Positions 45,685-55,359 of a DNA stretch of 64,000 bases are shown in pieces. Numbering within the stretch: the stretch's first letter is position 1; the number at the start of each line of letters is the position of its first letter. The position numbers were made by a program, and so were the translations under genes. Origin of the DNA: Glycomyces xiaoerkulensis (GTDB taxonomy: Bacteria; Actinomycetota; Actinomycetes; Mycobacteriales; Micromonosporaceae). The stretch spans positions 1 through 64,000 of the forward strand of contig NZ_PGGV01000017.1 in the NCBI RefSeq assembly GCF_002798405.1, given 5' to 3'. The notes under the pieces were generated by a model, which ran no database searches, was not told the origin of the DNA, and saw only the letters and a program-made list of their open reading frames with translations.

Positions 45685-47178
45685 GTGACGTTGCCGCAGT
45701 TGTACCTGGTGCTGCTGGTCGGCTGCGCCACGGTGCTGGTCTCGATCGCGGCGATCCGCGCCACTCACCGTCTGGGACTGCCCGCGCTGCTGGTCTTCCT
45801 GGGCGTGGGCATGGCGCTGGGCGAGGACGGGGTGGGCATCCCGTTCGAGGATTTCGAGCTCGCGCAGGTGCTGGGCACGTTCGCGCTGGCGCTGATCCTG
45901 ATCGAGGGCGGGCTGTCGACCCGGTGGAGGGCGATCTCGCGGCAACTGGCACCGGCGAGCCTGCTGGCGACGCTCGGGGTGGGCGTCAGCGTGATGGTGG
46001 TGGCCTCGGGGGCGCATTTCGTGCTGGGCTTCTCGTGGCAGACGTCGCTGATCCTGGGCGCGGTGCTGGCCTCGACGGACGCGGCGGCGGTGTTCTCGGA
46101 GCTGCGCGGGGTGGGGTTGCCGAAGCGGCTTTCGGGAACGCTGGAGGCCGAATCGGGCTTCAACGACGCCCCGGCGGTGATCCTGGTGCTGGCGTTCTCC
46201 TCGGCGGCGGGCGTGCCGAATCCGCTGGAACTGCTGGGGACGCTGGTGTGGCAGTTGGCGGCGGGCACGGCGATCGGGGTGGCCGTCGGCTGGGGCGGGG
46301 CGTGGCTGCTGCGGCGGCTGGCGCTGCCGGTGTCGGGCCTGTACCCGCTGGCGGTGTTCGGTCTGGGGCTGGCGGCGTTCGCCGCCGCCGGGGCGCTGAG
46401 CGCCTCGGGGTTCATCGCCGCCTATCTGGCGGCGCTGATCCTGGGCAATTCGCACCTGCCGCACCGGGCGACGACCCTCTCCTTCGCGACCGGCCTGGGC
46501 TGGGTGGCCCAGTTGGGGATGTTCGTGATGCTGGGCATGCTCGCGGGCCCGGCCAACCTGCTGCACGCGGTGGTCCCGGCGCTGATCCTGGGCGCGGTCC
46601 TGACGCTGGTGGCCCGGCCGCTGTCGGTGATGGTGTGCCTGGTGCCGTTCCGGTTCTCGATCCGCGAGCAGACGCTTGTCTCGTGGGCGGGGCTGCGCGG
46701 CGCGGTCCCGATCGTGTTGGCCACGATCCCGCAGTCGGAGCGCCTGCCGGGGGGCCAGGCGCTGTGGGACCACGTGTTCATCCTGGTCGTGGCCTTCACG
46801 CTGCTGCAGGGCCCGACGCTGCCGTGGATGGCCAGGCGGCTGGGGCTCGCCGGTCGCGAGGTGATCCGGGAGGTCGAGATCGAGGCCGCGCCGCTCGACG
46901 CGGTCAACGGCGAGGTTCTCACCATCACCGTCCCCAAGCTCTCGGGGCTGGCGGGCCTGCGCCTGTTCGAGCTGCGGCTGCCGCGCGGCAGCGCGATCGC
47001 GGGCGTGGTCCGCGACCGGAGCCTGTTCGTCCCGGAGATGGCCGACCGGCTCCGCTCCGGGGACCAGTTGATCGTCATCACCTCGCCGCACCTACGGGAG
47101 GCCACCGAGCAGCGGTTGACCGCCTTGGCCAGGGCCGGGCGGCTGGCCCGCTGGCTCGGCGAGTCCGGCGGCGCCTGA
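45685..47178 (+). CDS. Potassium/proton antiporter, CPA1/NhaP2 type with RCK_C domain
   Basis: 497 residues: about twelve transmembrane helices (1-395), including the transport core AVLASTDAAAVFSELRG and ESGFNDAPAVILV, then a cytoplasmic RCK_C/TrkA_C domain (about 405-485, ITVPKLSGLAGLRLFELRLPRGSAIAGVVRD...GDQLIVI). Such proteins exchange K+ or Na+ for H+ under gating by a bound ligand. It sits between the HIT operon and thrS, which adjoin each other in mycobacteria, so it is probably an insertion. Confidence 0.92.
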   Translation: MTLPQLYLVLLVGCATVLVSIAAIRATHRLGLPALLVFLGVGMALGEDGVGIPFEDFELAQVLGTFALALILIEGGLSTRWRAISRQLAPASLLATLGVGVSVMVVASGAHFVLGFSWQTSLILGAVLASTDAAAVFSELRGVGLPKRLSGTLEAESGFNDAPAVILVLAFSSAAGVPNPLELLGTLVWQLAAGTAIGVAVGWGGAWLLRRLALPVSGLYPLAVFGLGLAAFAAAGALSASGFIAAYLAALILGNSHLPHRATTLSFATGLGWVAQLGMFVMLGMLAGPANLLHAVVPALILGAVLTLVARPLSVMVCLVPFRFSIREQTLVSWAGLRGAVPIVLATIPQSERLPGGQALWDHVFILVVAFTLLQGPTLPWMARRLGLAGREVIREVEIEAAPLDAVNGEVLTITVPKLSGLAGLRLFELRLPRGSAIAGVVRDRSLFVPEMADRLRSGDQLIVITSPHLREATEQRLTALARAGRLARWLGESGGA

Positions 47179-47186
47179 CCTGCGGC

Positions 47187-49205
47187 TCAGTCCCGCCCGG
47201 TCTCGGCCGAGGGGCCGTGGTTGAGGCGGGATTCGACCACGTCGGCCACGTGGGCGACCGCTTCGTCGGCCGGGACGCCGTTGCGCTGGGATCCGTCCCG
47301 GTAACGGAAGGAGACGGTGCCGGCCTCCTGGTCGTCGTCGCCGACGATCACCATGAACGGGATCTTCTGCTTCTGGGCGTTCCGGATCTTCTTCTGCATC
47401 CGGTCGTCGGAGTGGTCGACCTCGGCGCGGATGCCGCGGGCGCGGAGCCGGGCGACGAAGCCGTCGAGGTAGTTGGCGTTCTCGTCGCGGACCGGGATGC
47501 CGACCGCCTGCACCGGCGCCAGCCAGGCCGGGAAGGCCCCGCCGTAGTGCTCGGTGAGGACGCCGAAGAACCGCTCGATCGAGCCGAACAGGGCTCGGTG
47601 GATCATGACCGGGCGCTGCCGGGAGCCGTCCGGGGCGACGTACTCCAGCTTGAACAGCTCGGGTTCGAAGAAGTCGAGCTGGATGGTCGACATCTGCCAG
47701 GTGCGGCCGATCGCGTCCCGGGCCTGGATGGAGATCTTGGGGCCGTAGAAGGCCGCCCCTCCGGGGTCGGCGACCAGTTCGAGCCCGGAGTCCTTCCCGA
47801 CCTCGGCGAGGGCCTTGGTGGCCTCCTCCCAGGCCAGGTCGTCGCCGACGAACTTGTCGGGGTCCTTGGTCGACAGCTCGAGGTAGAAGTCGTCGAGGCC
47901 GTAGTCGCGCAGCAGCTCCAGCACGAACGCGAGGATGGACTTCAGCTCCTCGCCCATCTGCTCCTTGGTGGTGTAGATGTGCGCGTCGTCCTGGGTGAAG
48001 CCGCGGGCGCGCGTAAGGCCGTGCACCACGCCGGACTTCTCGTACCGGTAGACCGCCCCGAACTCGAACAGCCGCAGCGGCAGCTCCCGGTAGGAGCGGC
48101 CGCGGGAGGCGTAGATCAGGTTGTGCATGGGGCAGTTCATCGGCTTGAGGTAGTACTCGGCGCCCTCCATCTCCATGGGCGGGAACATGCCTTCGGCGTA
48201 CCACTCCAGGTGCTTGGAGGTCTCGAACAACTGCTTCTTGGTGATGTGCGGGGTGTTGACGAACGAATAGCCGCCTTCGACGTGCTTGCGGCGGGAGTAG
48301 TCCTCCATCACCATGCGGACCACGCCGCCGTGCGGGTGGAACACCGGCAGGCCCGAGCCGAGCTCCTCGGGGAAGCTGAACAGGTCGAGCTGGCTGCCGA
48401 GCCTGCGGTGGTCGCGCTTCTCGGCCTCGGCCAGGCGCTCCAGGTACTCCTTCTGCTCGGCCTTGGTCGGCCAGGCGGTGCCGTAGACGCGCTGGAGCTG
48501 CGGGTTCTTCTCCGAACCCATCCAGTAGGCGGCGGCCGAGCGCATCAGCTTGACCGCGCCGATGAGCTTGGTGGAGGGCAGGTGCGGGCCGCGGCACAGG
48601 TCGGACCAGGTCCGCTCCCCCGACTTGGGGTCGACGTTGTCGTAGGCGGTCAGCTCGCCGCCGCCGACCTCCATGATCTCCTCGTCGTCGCCGCCGGCGC
48701 CCTTGGTGTCGATCAGTTCGAGCTTGTAGGGCTCGTCGGCGAGCTCGGCGCGGGCCTGGTCGAGCGAGTCGTAGGCGCGGCGGTGGAAGGTCTGCCCCTG
48801 CTTGATGATCTGGAGCATCCGCTTCTCGATCTGCTTCAGGTCCTCGGGGGTGAACGGCTCGTCGACGTCGAAGTCGTAGTAGAAGCCGTCGGTGACCGGC
48901 GGCCCGACGCCGAGCTTGGCCTCGCGCAGCTCCTGCACGGCCTGGGCCATCACGTGAGCCGCCGAGTGGCGCATGACCCCCAGCCCGTCGGGGCTGTTCA
49001 GCGGCACCGGCTCGACCTTGGCGTCGGCCTGCGGCACCCACGACAGGTCGCGCAGCCGGCCATCGGCGTCGCGGACGACGACGATCGCCTCCGGCCCGCC
49101 GGCGGGGAGACCGGCCTCGGCGACCGCGTCGGCGCACGTAGTGCCAGCCGTGACCCAGAGCGGTTCGACGACGGCTGGACTGGTGTTCGGCGCTGCGGAT
49201 GCCAC
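47187..49205 (-). CDS. thrS: Threonyl-tRNA synthetase
   Basis: 672 residues: N-terminal TGS domain, editing domain ([14 protein letters not shown] ... YYDFDVD), class II core with the zinc-ligand segment [12 protein letters not shown], motif 2 ([32 protein letters not shown]), and an anticodon-binding domain. GTG at 49205 is used because GAGGGAG precedes it and the next residues fit the family; the frame is open to 49379 with no such support. No T-box leader is seen. Confidence 0.96.
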   Translation of the reverse strand: MASAAPNTSPAVVEPLWVTAGTTCADAVAEAGLPAGGPEAIVVVRDADGRLRDLSWVPQADAKVEPVPLNSPDGLGVMRHSAAHVMAQAVQELREAKLGVGPPVTDGFYYDFDVDEPFTPEDLKQIEKRMLQIIKQGQTFHRRAYDSLDQARAELADEPYKLELIDTKGAGGDDEEIMEVGGGELTAYDNVDPKSGERTWSDLCRGPHLPSTKLIGAVKLMRSAAAYWMGSEKNPQLQRVYGTAWPTKAEQKEYLERLAEAEKRDHRRLGSQLDLFSFPEELGSGLPVFHPHGGVVRMVMEDYSRRKHVEGGYSFVNTPHITKKQLFETSKHLEWYAEGMFPPMEMEGAEYYLKPMNCPMHNLIYASRGRSYRELPLRLFEFGAVYRYEKSGVVHGLTRARGFTQDDAHIYTTKEQMGEELKSILAFVLELLRDYGLDDFYLELSTKDPDKFVGDDLAWEEATKALAEVGKDSGLELVADPGGAAFYGPKISIQARDAIGRTWQMSTIQLDFFEPELFKLEYVAPDGSRQRPVMIHRALFGSIERFFGVLTEHYGGAFPAWLAPVQAVGIPVRDENANYLDGFVARLRARGIRAEVDHSDDRMQKKIRNAQKQKIPFMVIVGDDDQEAGTVSFRYRDGSQRNGVPADEAVAHVADVVESRLNHGPSAETGRD

Positions 49206-49328
49206 GGTTCTCCCTCGATCGCATTTCGGCCGGGTCTTCCCGGCGTTCGACATTCGCGTCAATGGTAGTCGTCGGTCCAGGCCGGACTCCAACGCATTGC
49301 CCGGCCCGAAATTCCTTGCCGAGGCGAC

Positions 49329-49360
49329 TTGACCTTGGAGCCGACTCCAAGGTTTAGGTT
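49329..49360 (+). promoter_or_regulatory. MerR-type promoter/operator of the merR-micropeptide unit
   Basis: -35 TTGACC (49329-49334), 20-base spacer, -10 TAGGTT (49355-49360). Within the long spacer lies the perfect dyad CCTTGGAG-CCGA-CTCCAAGG (49333-49352). An over-long spacer bearing a dyad is the hallmark of promoters that MerR proteins activate by untwisting DNA. The -10 ends 6 bases before the ATG, so the transcript should be leaderless. Confidence 0.85.
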
Positions 49361-49366
49361 CGGACC

Positions 49367-49801
49367 ATGCACACCGCAACCGCGAAACTCACCGTCGGGA
49401 GACTCGCCGGGACCGTCGGCGTCTCGGCCGACACCATCCGCTTCTGGGAGCGTGAGGGCCTGTTCCCGGCCGCCGAGCGCAGCCCGGCCGGGTACCGCCG
49501 CTACGGCGAGGAGGCGGTCGAACGGGCCCGGTTCATCCGCACCTGCCAGCGCGCCGGGCTGCGCCTGAGCGACATCGCCGACCTGCTGGCCGTCCGAGAC
49601 ACCGGCGTGTGCCCGTGCGAGCCGGCCGAGCAGCACCTGGAGCGGCGCATCGGCGAGGTGACCGCCGAGATCGCGCGCCTGGAGGGGCTGCGAGACCAGT
49701 TGACGTCCATGCTGCGGGCCGTGGAGTCGGGCGAGTGCCGCGAGCCGCTGCCCGCGAACTGGTGCCCGCCCGATCTGAGACGGGAAGGAGGTGCGAGATG
49801 A
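49367..49801 (+). CDS. MerR-family, probably metal-sensing, transcriptional regulator
   Basis: 144 residues. Winged helix-turn-helix at 8-48 ([26 protein letters not shown]), dimerisation helix from about 86, and cysteines at 60, 82, 84, 124 and 133. C82-x-C84 at the start of the dimerisation helix and the C-terminal Cys pair fit a metal site like that of MerR, CadR and ZntR, though the exact spacing differs. No efflux pump or reductase is adjacent; the only coupled gene is the 15-residue Cys-rich peptide, whose ATG overlaps this stop. Confidence 0.92.
   Translation: MHTATAKLTVGRLAGTVGVSADTIRFWEREGLFPAAERSPAGYRRYGEEAVERARFIRTCQRAGLRLSDIADLLAVRDTGVCPCEPAEQHLERRIGEVTAEIARLEGLRDQLTSMLRAVESGECREPLPANWCPPDLRREGGAR
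49785..49793 (+). promoter_or_regulatory. Perfect Shine-Dalgarno for cysteine-rich micro-ORF
   Basis: AAGGAGGTG matches the 16S rRNA 3' end over nine bases and sits at optimal distance from the ATG at 49798, inside the end of merR. Confidence 0.8.
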
Positions 49802-49845
49802 GCGACGACTGCTGCGAGGACTGCTGCCCCGAGTGCTGCGAGTAG
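49798..49845 (+). CDS. 15-residue cysteine-rich peptide, metallothionein-like candidate
   Basis: [15 protein letters not shown]: six of fifteen residues are cysteine, in the pattern CC-x2-CC-x2-CC, with acidic spacers. The ATG overlaps the merR TGA (ATGA), and the strongest Shine-Dalgarno in the window precedes it, so translation is well supported. CCPECC resembles tetracysteine motifs that chelate soft metals and arsenicals. I infer a minimal thiol metal or metalloid binder induced by the upstream MerR. No recognised family. It could also be a translational device for the next gene, 74 bases on. Confidence 0.75.
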   Translation: MSDDCCEDCCPECCE

Positions 49846-49919
49846 GGGTTACGTTTGACCGGACATCGTGTCCGCCGCTCCGCGGCGGGCACGCCCGACT
49901 CGTCCAGGGGAGGCCGCCC

Positions 49920-50564
49920 GTGCGCCGACTGCTGCTGACCGGGTTCGAGCCGTTCGGTTCGGTGCCGGGGAACGCGTCCCGGGAGGCGGTGCGGGCCGCC
50001 GCCGAGCGCGGGTTCGACGGGGCGGCGGTGGAGACGGCGCTGCTGCCGGTGGCGTTCGAGGCCGCGCCGGAGGCGCTGGAGGCGGCGATCGACCGCACCG
50101 ACCCGGACCTGGTGCTAGCGGTGGGGCAGGCCGAGGGCCGCCGGGCGGTGACGCTCGAGCGGGTGGCGGTGAACCTGGTGAACGCCCCGATTCCGGACAA
50201 TGACGGCGAGCAGCCGGTGGGCGAGCCGCTGGCGCCCGGCGGACCGGACGCGTACCTCTCGAATCTGCCGCTGCGCCGGTGCGTGGCGGCCGTCCGCGCG
50301 GCCGGGGTGCCGGCGGCGGAGTCGCTGACGGCCGGGTCGTACGTGTGCAATGCGGTGTTCTACCGGCTGATGCGTCTGGTCGCAACCTCCCGGCCGGGTC
50401 TGCTGGGAGGATTCGCGCACGTGCCGCTGGTGCCGTGGCAGTCGCTGGAGGGGCGGCAGCCGACGATGCCTGCGGAGACGGTGGCCGCGGCGCTGGGCGC
50501 GATCGCCGAGGCCGCCTTCGCGGGGTCCGAGGAGGGCGGGCCGCCCACCGGCGGGCTGCACTAG
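49920..50564 (+). CDS. pcp: Pyroglutamyl-peptidase I
   Basis: 214 residues, family C15 peptidase. Catalytic Glu80 ([11 protein letters not shown]), Cys143 ([11 protein letters not shown]) and His167 (GFAHVPLVP) are in place, and the N-terminus [10 protein letters not shown] is typical. Removes N-terminal pyroglutamate from peptides. GTG at 49920; AGGGGAGG precedes it. 74 bases after the Cys-rich peptide, so possibly in the same transcript. Its end overlaps the convergent quinone oxidoreductase by 4 bases. Confidence 0.92.
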   Translation: MRRLLLTGFEPFGSVPGNASREAVRAAAERGFDGAAVETALLPVAFEAAPEALEAAIDRTDPDLVLAVGQAEGRRAVTLERVAVNLVNAPIPDNDGEQPVGEPLAPGGPDAYLSNLPLRRCVAAVRAAGVPAAESLTAGSYVCNAVFYRLMRLVATSRPGLLGGFAHVPLVPWQSLEGRQPTMPAETVAAALGAIAEAAFAGSEEGGPPTGGLH

Positions 50565-51529
50565 GCGGCGGTCAGGACGATCTTGCCGAGGTGGCCGCCC
50601 GCCTGCATGATCGAGTGGGCCTCGGCGGCCTGCTTCAGCGGGAGGCGGGTGCCGACGACCGGTTTGATGAGTCCGTCGTCGACTACCGGCCAGACGCGTT
50701 CGAACACTTCGCCGACGATCTGGCGGCGCTGTTCGATCGGGCGGCTGCGCAGGGTGGTCCCGGTGATCTTCTGGCGCTTGGCGAGCAGGGTGCCGAGGTC
50801 GATCTCGGCGGTGCGTCCCTTCTGGAGGCCGATGATGTTGAGCTGCCCGTCGACGCCGAGCGCCTTGAGGTTGTCCTCCAGGTTGGCCGCTCCGATGTGG
50901 TCGAGCACCGCCCTGGCGCCGCCCGCGGCGCGCATCTCGGCGGCGAAGTCGTCCTCGCGGTAGTCCAGGACGCGGTCGGCGCCGAGCGCCTCGAGGTCCT
51001 CGGTGAACTGGGCGCGTGCGGTGGTCCAGACCTCTGCGCCGAGGATCCGCTTGGCGTACTGGAGAGCGAACGTCCCGATGCCGCCGGCGCCGCCGTGCAG
51101 GAGGACCTTCGGGGAGAACTCCTCGACGATCGGGCTGATGAGGTAGCTCAGGTTGGAGTGGACGGTGGCGGCGGCCTCGGGCAGGGCGGCCGCCTCGACC
51201 AGCTCGACGCCTTCGGGTCTGGGCAGGACCAGTCCGGCGTCGACGGTGACGAGCTCGGCGTAGCCGCCGCCGGGGAGCAGGGCGCACACTTCGGTGCCGA
51301 CCAGGCTGGAGTTGTCGTCGCCGCCGACGGCGACGATGGTGCCGGCGACTTCGAGGCCGGGCCAGGCCGGCGCCCCGGCCGGGGGCGGGTAGTGGCCGGC
51401 CACTTGGAGCAGGTCGGCGCGGTTGACACCGGCTGCGGCGACCTCGATGAGGACTTCTTCGGGACCCGGCTCGGGGTCGGGCACGGTGTCGGGAACGAGG
51501 TTCCCGTCTGCGACGGTCAAGGCAAGCAT
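50561..51529 (-). CDS. NAD(P)H-quinone oxidoreductase, zinc-independent MDR family
   Basis: 322 residues. MDR fold with GroES-like N-terminus ([29 protein letters not shown]) and Rossmann motif [18 protein letters not shown]; lacks the zinc ligands of alcohol dehydrogenases, like QOR/PIG3 proteins that reduce quinones. ATG at 51529 has TAGGAT ending 7 bases upstream and no ribosome site. Single gene. Confidence 0.9.
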   Translation of the reverse strand: MLALTVADGNLVPDTVPDPEPGPEEVLIEVAAAGVNRADLLQVAGHYPPPAGAPAWPGLEVAGTIVAVGGDDNSSLVGTEVCALLPGGGYAELVTVDAGLVLPRPEGVELVEAAALPEAAATVHSNLSYLISPIVEEFSPKVLLHGGAGGIGTFALQYAKRILGAEVWTTARAQFTEDLEALGADRVLDYREDDFAAEMRAAGGARAVLDHIGAANLEDNLKALGVDGQLNIIGLQKGRTAEIDLGTLLAKRQKITGTTLRSRPIEQRRQIVGEVFERVWPVVDDGLIKPVVGTRLPLKQAAEAHSIMQAGGHLGKIVLTAA

Positions 51530-51536
51530 GAACGGA

Positions 51537-51542
51537 ATCCTA
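51537..51542 (-). promoter_or_regulatory. -10 hexamer of leaderless quinone oxidoreductase promoter
   Basis: TAGGAT on the minus strand, 7 bases before the ATG. Confidence 0.45.
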
Positions 51543-51601
51543 GCTACCGGTGCCCGGCCGGGTGCCCGCCGATGGAGAAGTGTCGGCCCGCGCGGGGGCC
51601 G

Positions 51602-52579
51602 CTAGGTTCCGTCGCTGGAGTGGCCGGGGAACAGGCGGGCGTCGGGGTCGATGGCGACCGCGGCGTTGTTCACGGCGGTGGCGGCCTCGCCGAAGCCGGT
51701 GGCGATGAGCCGGACCTTGCCGGGGTACTGGGTGATGTCGCCGGCGGCGTAGACGCGCGGCAGGTTGGTGGCCATGGTGGAGTCGACCAGGATGGTGCGT
51801 TTCTCGATCTCGAGCCCCCATTCGGTGAGGGGGCCGAGGTCGGCGGTGAAGCCGAGCGCGGCGACGATCGTGTCTGCCGGCAGGTGGCGCGACTCGTCCT
51901 CGCCCTTGACCTCGATGTCGACGCCGTCGACGTGCTCGTCGCCGTGGATGCGGGTGATCTGGGCGTTGACGATGATCGGGATGCCGAGCTCGCGGACGCG
52001 ATCGACGCTGGAGGCGTGGGCGCGGAACCGCTCGCGGCGGTGCAGGAGGGTGACGCTGCGGGCGAGCGGATGGAGCGACAGCGCCCAGTCGAAGGCCGAG
52101 TCGCCGCCGCCGACGATCACCACGTCGTGGCCCTCGTGAGCGGCGAGCTCGGGAACGAAGTAGACCACGCCCGCACCGGCGAAGTCGGCGGCCGCCGGCA
52201 GCGGCCGGGAGCTGAAGCTTCCGAGACCGCCGGTGATGATCACCGCCTTGCAGGTCACGCGGGTGCCGTCGTCGAACTCGAGGACGCGGCCGTCGCCGAG
52301 GTGCTCGAGCTTCTCGGCGCGGCGGTGGAGCAGGTAGCGGGGGTTGAACGGCTCGGCCTGGCGGACCAGATTGTCGACCAGGTCGCGGCCCTTGATCTCG
52401 GGGAAGCCGCCGACGTCGAGGATGAGCTTCTCGGGGTACATGGCGGTGACCTGCCCGCCCGCCTCGGGCAGGGCGTCGGCGACGACGGTCGACAGGCCCC
52501 GGAAACCGGCGTAGTAAGCCGCGTACAGGCCCGTCGGGCCGGCGCCGATGATGGCCAGATCGACTTCGATATCCGACAT
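51602..52579 (-). CDS. Ferredoxin/flavodoxin-NADP+ reductase, thioredoxin reductase-like type 2
   Basis: 325 residues. FAD motif [19 protein letters not shown] motif [13 protein letters not shown] with downstream HRRERFRAH, and [12 protein letters not shown] near the C-terminus. The CxxC of thioredoxin reductase is absent, matching YumC-type FNR, which passes electrons between NADPH and ferredoxin. No ferredoxin gene is adjacent. Start at 52579 fits the family N-terminus. Confidence 0.88.
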   Translation of the reverse strand: MSDIEVDLAIIGAGPTGLYAAYYAGFRGLSTVVADALPEAGGQVTAMYPEKLILDVGGFPEIKGRDLVDNLVRQAEPFNPRYLLHRRAEKLEHLGDGRVLEFDDGTRVTCKAVIITGGLGSFSSRPLPAAADFAGAGVVYFVPELAAHEGHDVVIVGGGDSAFDWALSLHPLARSVTLLHRRERFRAHASSVDRVRELGIPIIVNAQITRIHGDEHVDGVDIEVKGEDESRHLPADTIVAALGFTADLGPLTEWGLEIEKRTILVDSTMATNLPRVYAAGDITQYPGKVRLIATGFGEAATAVNNAAVAIDPDARLFPGHSSDGT

Positions 52580-52771
52580 TCACGATCACCGACTCCTTCT
52601 GCGGTCTGCCTGAATGCCATGGTAGTCGCAGCCTCGGGTCCCGCACGACGCCCGTCCGCCCGCACCCTCGGAGCCCGCCTCCGGGGCCGTGGACGGCCTC
52701 GGCGGGTGCGGCCCGGGGCTCGTGGGCCTCTAGTATTGGCCGCCGCACCACGACCGGGAGGCGGCATACGA

Positions 52772-53767
52772 ATGAACGGCAAGACCGCGCTGATCACCGG
52801 GATCAGCGGCCAGGACGGCTCCTACCTGACCGAGCTGCTGCTGTCCAAGGGCTACGAGGTCCACGGGATCGTGCGGCAGACTTCGTCGCTGATCGCCAAT
52901 ACCTCCCGCCTCGACGGGGTCTACCAGGACCCGCACGAGCCCGAACGGCGGCTCTTCCTCCACAAGGGCGACGTCACCGACGCCGGGATGCTGGTCAACC
53001 TCGTGCGCGACATCCGGCCCGACGAGATCTACAACCTCGCCTCCCAGAGCCACGTGCAGGTGAGCTTCGACCTGCCCGAGTACACCGCCAACGTCACCGC
53101 GCTCGGCGCGATCCGGCTGCTGGAGGCGGTGCGCGCCTCCGGGGTGGACACCCGGATCTACCAGGCGTCCTCCTCGGAGATGTTCGGACCCGCCGCCCCG
53201 CCGCAAGACGAGACCACCGCCTTCCACCCCAGGAGCCCCTACGGGGTGGCGAAGCTGTACGCGCACTGGGCGACGGTGAACTACCGGGAGTCGTACGGGA
53301 TGTTCGCGGTCAGCGGGATCGCGTTCAACCACGAGAGCCCGCGGCGCGGCGAGACGTTCGTGACCCGCAAGATCACCCGCGCGGCGGCCCGCATCGCGGC
53401 CGGGATCGAGAAGCGGGTCTACCTGGGGAACCTGGAGGCGGTGCGCGACTGGGGCTACGCGCCCGAGTACGCCGAGGCGATGTGGCTGATGCTCCAGCAC
53501 GACGAGCCGGTGGACTACGTCCTGGCCACCGGGCGGGCCGCGACCGTCCGCGACTTCGCCGAGGCCGCGTTCGCGCACGCCGGGCTCGACTGGCGCGACC
53601 ACGTCGAGCACGACGAGCGCTACGAGCGCCCCGCCGAGGTCCCCGAACTGGTCGGCGACGCGGCCAAGATCGGCCGGGAGATCGGCTGGCGGGCCGAGGT
53701 CGGCTGGGACCGGCTGGCCCGCATCATGGTCGACGCCGACCTCGCCGCCCTGGCCGACCGCGGCTGA
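52772..53767 (+). CDS. gmd: GDP-mannose 4,6-dehydratase
   Basis: 331 residues, extended [27 protein letters not shown] is the diagnostic GMD N-terminus, the catalytic YGVAK follows the SSSEMFG serine/threonine-glutamate region, and [16 protein letters not shown] is the GMD signature. It makes GDP-4-keto-6-deoxymannose for fucose, rhamnose or perosamine. No epimerase or reductase for the next step is adjacent. ATG at 52772 follows GGGAGG. Confidence 0.94.
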   Translation: MNGKTALITGISGQDGSYLTELLLSKGYEVHGIVRQTSSLIANTSRLDGVYQDPHEPERRLFLHKGDVTDAGMLVNLVRDIRPDEIYNLASQSHVQVSFDLPEYTANVTALGAIRLLEAVRASGVDTRIYQASSSEMFGPAAPPQDETTAFHPRSPYGVAKLYAHWATVNYRESYGMFAVSGIAFNHESPRRGETFVTRKITRAAARIAAGIEKRVYLGNLEAVRDWGYAPEYAEAMWLMLQHDEPVDYVLATGRAATVRDFAEAAFAHAGLDWRDHVEHDERYERPAEVPELVGDAAKIGREIGWRAEVGWDRLARIMVDADLAALADRG

Positions 53768-53804
53768 GTCCGCGGTACGCCCGGCGGCGGCCGGGGCGCC
53801 CGGA

Positions 53805-53810
53805 TACCAT
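53805..53810 (+). promoter_or_regulatory. -10 hexamer of leaderless aldo/keto reductase promoter
   Basis: TACCAT ends 7 bases before the ATG at 53818. Weaker than the TAGGNT examples. Confidence 0.35.
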
Positions 53811-53817
53811 CGCGGGC

Positions 53818-54654
53818 ATGACCGATCTCAGCGCACCGATCACCCTCAACGACGGCGTCTCCATGCCGCGCATCGGATACGGCACCTACAAGGTCGGCGA
53901 CTCCGAGGCCCGGCGGACGGTCGAGGCCGCGCTCGAGGCCGGCTACCGCCTGATCGACACCGCCGAGATGTACGGCAACGAGACCGGCGTGGGCCGGGCG
54001 GTCCGGGAATCCGGCCTCGCCCGCGAGGGCCTGTTCCTCACCAGCAAGGTGTGGAACGACCACCACGGCTACGACGCGGCCCGGCGGGCGCTGGAGGACT
54101 CCCTCGAACGCCTCGGCACCGACTACCTCGACCTGTTCCTCATCCACTGGCCCTCCCCCAGACAGGACCTGTACGTCGAGACGTTCCAGGCCCTGCTCCA
54201 GGCCAAGGAGGAGGGCCTGATCCGCTCGGCCGGGGTTTCGAACTTCCTGCCCGAGCACCTGGAGCGGGTCCGGGACGAGACCGGCGATTGGCCGTCGGTC
54301 AACCAGGTCGAGCTGCACCCGTACTTCAACCAGGCCGGGCTGCGCGACTGGCACCGCGAGCGCGGCATCGCCACCCAGTCGTGGGGTCCGCTCGGCCAGC
54401 GCACCGGTTCGCTGCTGGGCGAGAAGCCGGTGGCGGCCGCGGCCGAGGCCCACGGCAGGACGCCCGCGCAGGTGGTCATCCGGTGGCATCTGCAGCACGG
54501 GTGCGTGGTGATCCCGAAGTCCTCGCGCCCCGAGCGCATCGCCGCCAACCTCGACGTGTTCGGTTTCGAGCTGAGCGGCGCCGAGATGGACGCCATCGAC
54601 GGGCTGGAGACCGGCCGCCGCCAGGGCATCGACCCCGGCGGCACCGAGCGCTGA
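53818..54654 (+). CDS. Aldo/keto reductase
   Basis: 278 residues, AKR5-like. Catalytic tetrad Asp47, Tyr52, Lys77 and His110 all visible (YRLIDTAEMYGNE, TSKVW, LIHWP), with IPKSSRPERIAANLDVF for NADPH binding. Probably reduces 2,5-diketo-gluconate-like or other small carbonyls. Followed after 9 bases by an alpha/beta hydrolase gene, likely an operon. Confidence 0.92.
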   Translation: MTDLSAPITLNDGVSMPRIGYGTYKVGDSEARRTVEAALEAGYRLIDTAEMYGNETGVGRAVRESGLAREGLFLTSKVWNDHHGYDAARRALEDSLERLGTDYLDLFLIHWPSPRQDLYVETFQALLQAKEEGLIRSAGVSNFLPEHLERVRDETGDWPSVNQVELHPYFNQAGLRDWHRERGIATQSWGPLGQRTGSLLGEKPVAAAAEAHGRTPAQVVIRWHLQHGCVVIPKSSRPERIAANLDVFGFELSGAEMDAIDGLETGRRQGIDPGGTER

Positions 54655-54663
54655 GGGGCGGGA

Positions 54664-55359
54664 GTGGACGATTCGCTCCTCGCGCTGGTGCACAGCCCGC
54701 TGACCGGTCCGTCGACCTGGGAGCCGACCGCGGAGGCGCTGCGGGGGCTGGGCCGCCGGGCGGTGGTGCCGGCCTTCGGGGCGGTGTTCGAGCGGGATCC
54801 GCCGTTCCACGACGCCGTGGCCGCCGTGGTCGGCGACCGGCTGACCGAGGACGGCGGGCCGGTGACGCTGGTGGCGCACAGCGGCGCGGGGGCGCTGCTG
54901 CCGGCGATCGCGGCGGCCGTGCCGCGGGTCGGGGGCGCCGTGTTCGTCGACGCGCTGCTGCCGCATCCGGGAAAGAACTGGTTCGGGACCGTGCCGGAAG
55001 CGATGCGCGAGCGGCTGCTCGGCATGGGCGAGGACGGCATGCTGCCGAAATGGAGCGACTGGTTCCCGCCCGAGGCGATCGCCGAGCTGCTGCCCGATGC
55101 CGTGCAGCGGAGCCGGGTCGTCGCCGAGCTGCCGCGGCTGTCGCTGTCGTATTTCGAGGAGATCGCACCCGAGGTCGAGGCGTGGCCGCCCGACCGGTGC
55201 GCCTACCTGCGGTTGAGCGAGGCGTACGGCGACGAGGCCGCCGAGGCCGAGCGCCGGGGCTGGACCGTGCGGACCCTGGAGAGCGACCACCTGGCGGTCG
55301 CGACCCGGCCCTATCAGGTGGCCGAGGTCCTGGCCGCGGTCACCGCGGACCGGCGGTGA
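54664..55359 (+). CDS. Alpha/beta hydrolase fold protein
   Basis: 231 residues. Nucleophile serine in VAHSGAGALLP (degenerate G-x-S-x-G, with Ala at the first position) and likely catalytic His in LESDHLAVATRP. Similar small actinobacterial hydrolases are annotated as esterase-like; substrate unknown. GTG start after GGGAG. Its 3' end overlaps that of the convergent hydrolase by 20 bases. Confidence 0.8.
   Translation: MDDSLLALVHSPLTGPSTWEPTAEALRGLGRRAVVPAFGAVFERDPPFHDAVAAVVGDRLTEDGGPVTLVAHSGAGALLPAIAAAVPRVGGAVFVDALLPHPGKNWFGTVPEAMRERLLGMGEDGMLPKWSDWFPPEAIAELLPDAVQRSRVVAELPRLSLSYFEEIAPEVEAWPPDRCAYLRLSEAYGDEAAEAERRGWTVRTLESDHLAVATRPYQVAEVLAAVTADRR

Noticed and set aside
45009-49268. A 1419-codon open frame on the plus strand over HIT, antiporter and thrS
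   Set aside because: Runs through three well-supported genes in other frames; caused by high GC content.
49206-49328. A T-box leader before thrS
   Set aside because: Too short, no specifier loop or T-box sequence, and a direct Shine-Dalgarno is present.
50279-52771. Long in-frame extension upstream of gmd
   Set aside because: Overlaps pcp, QOR and FNR genes; the gmd family N-terminus begins exactly at 52772 after a ribosome site.
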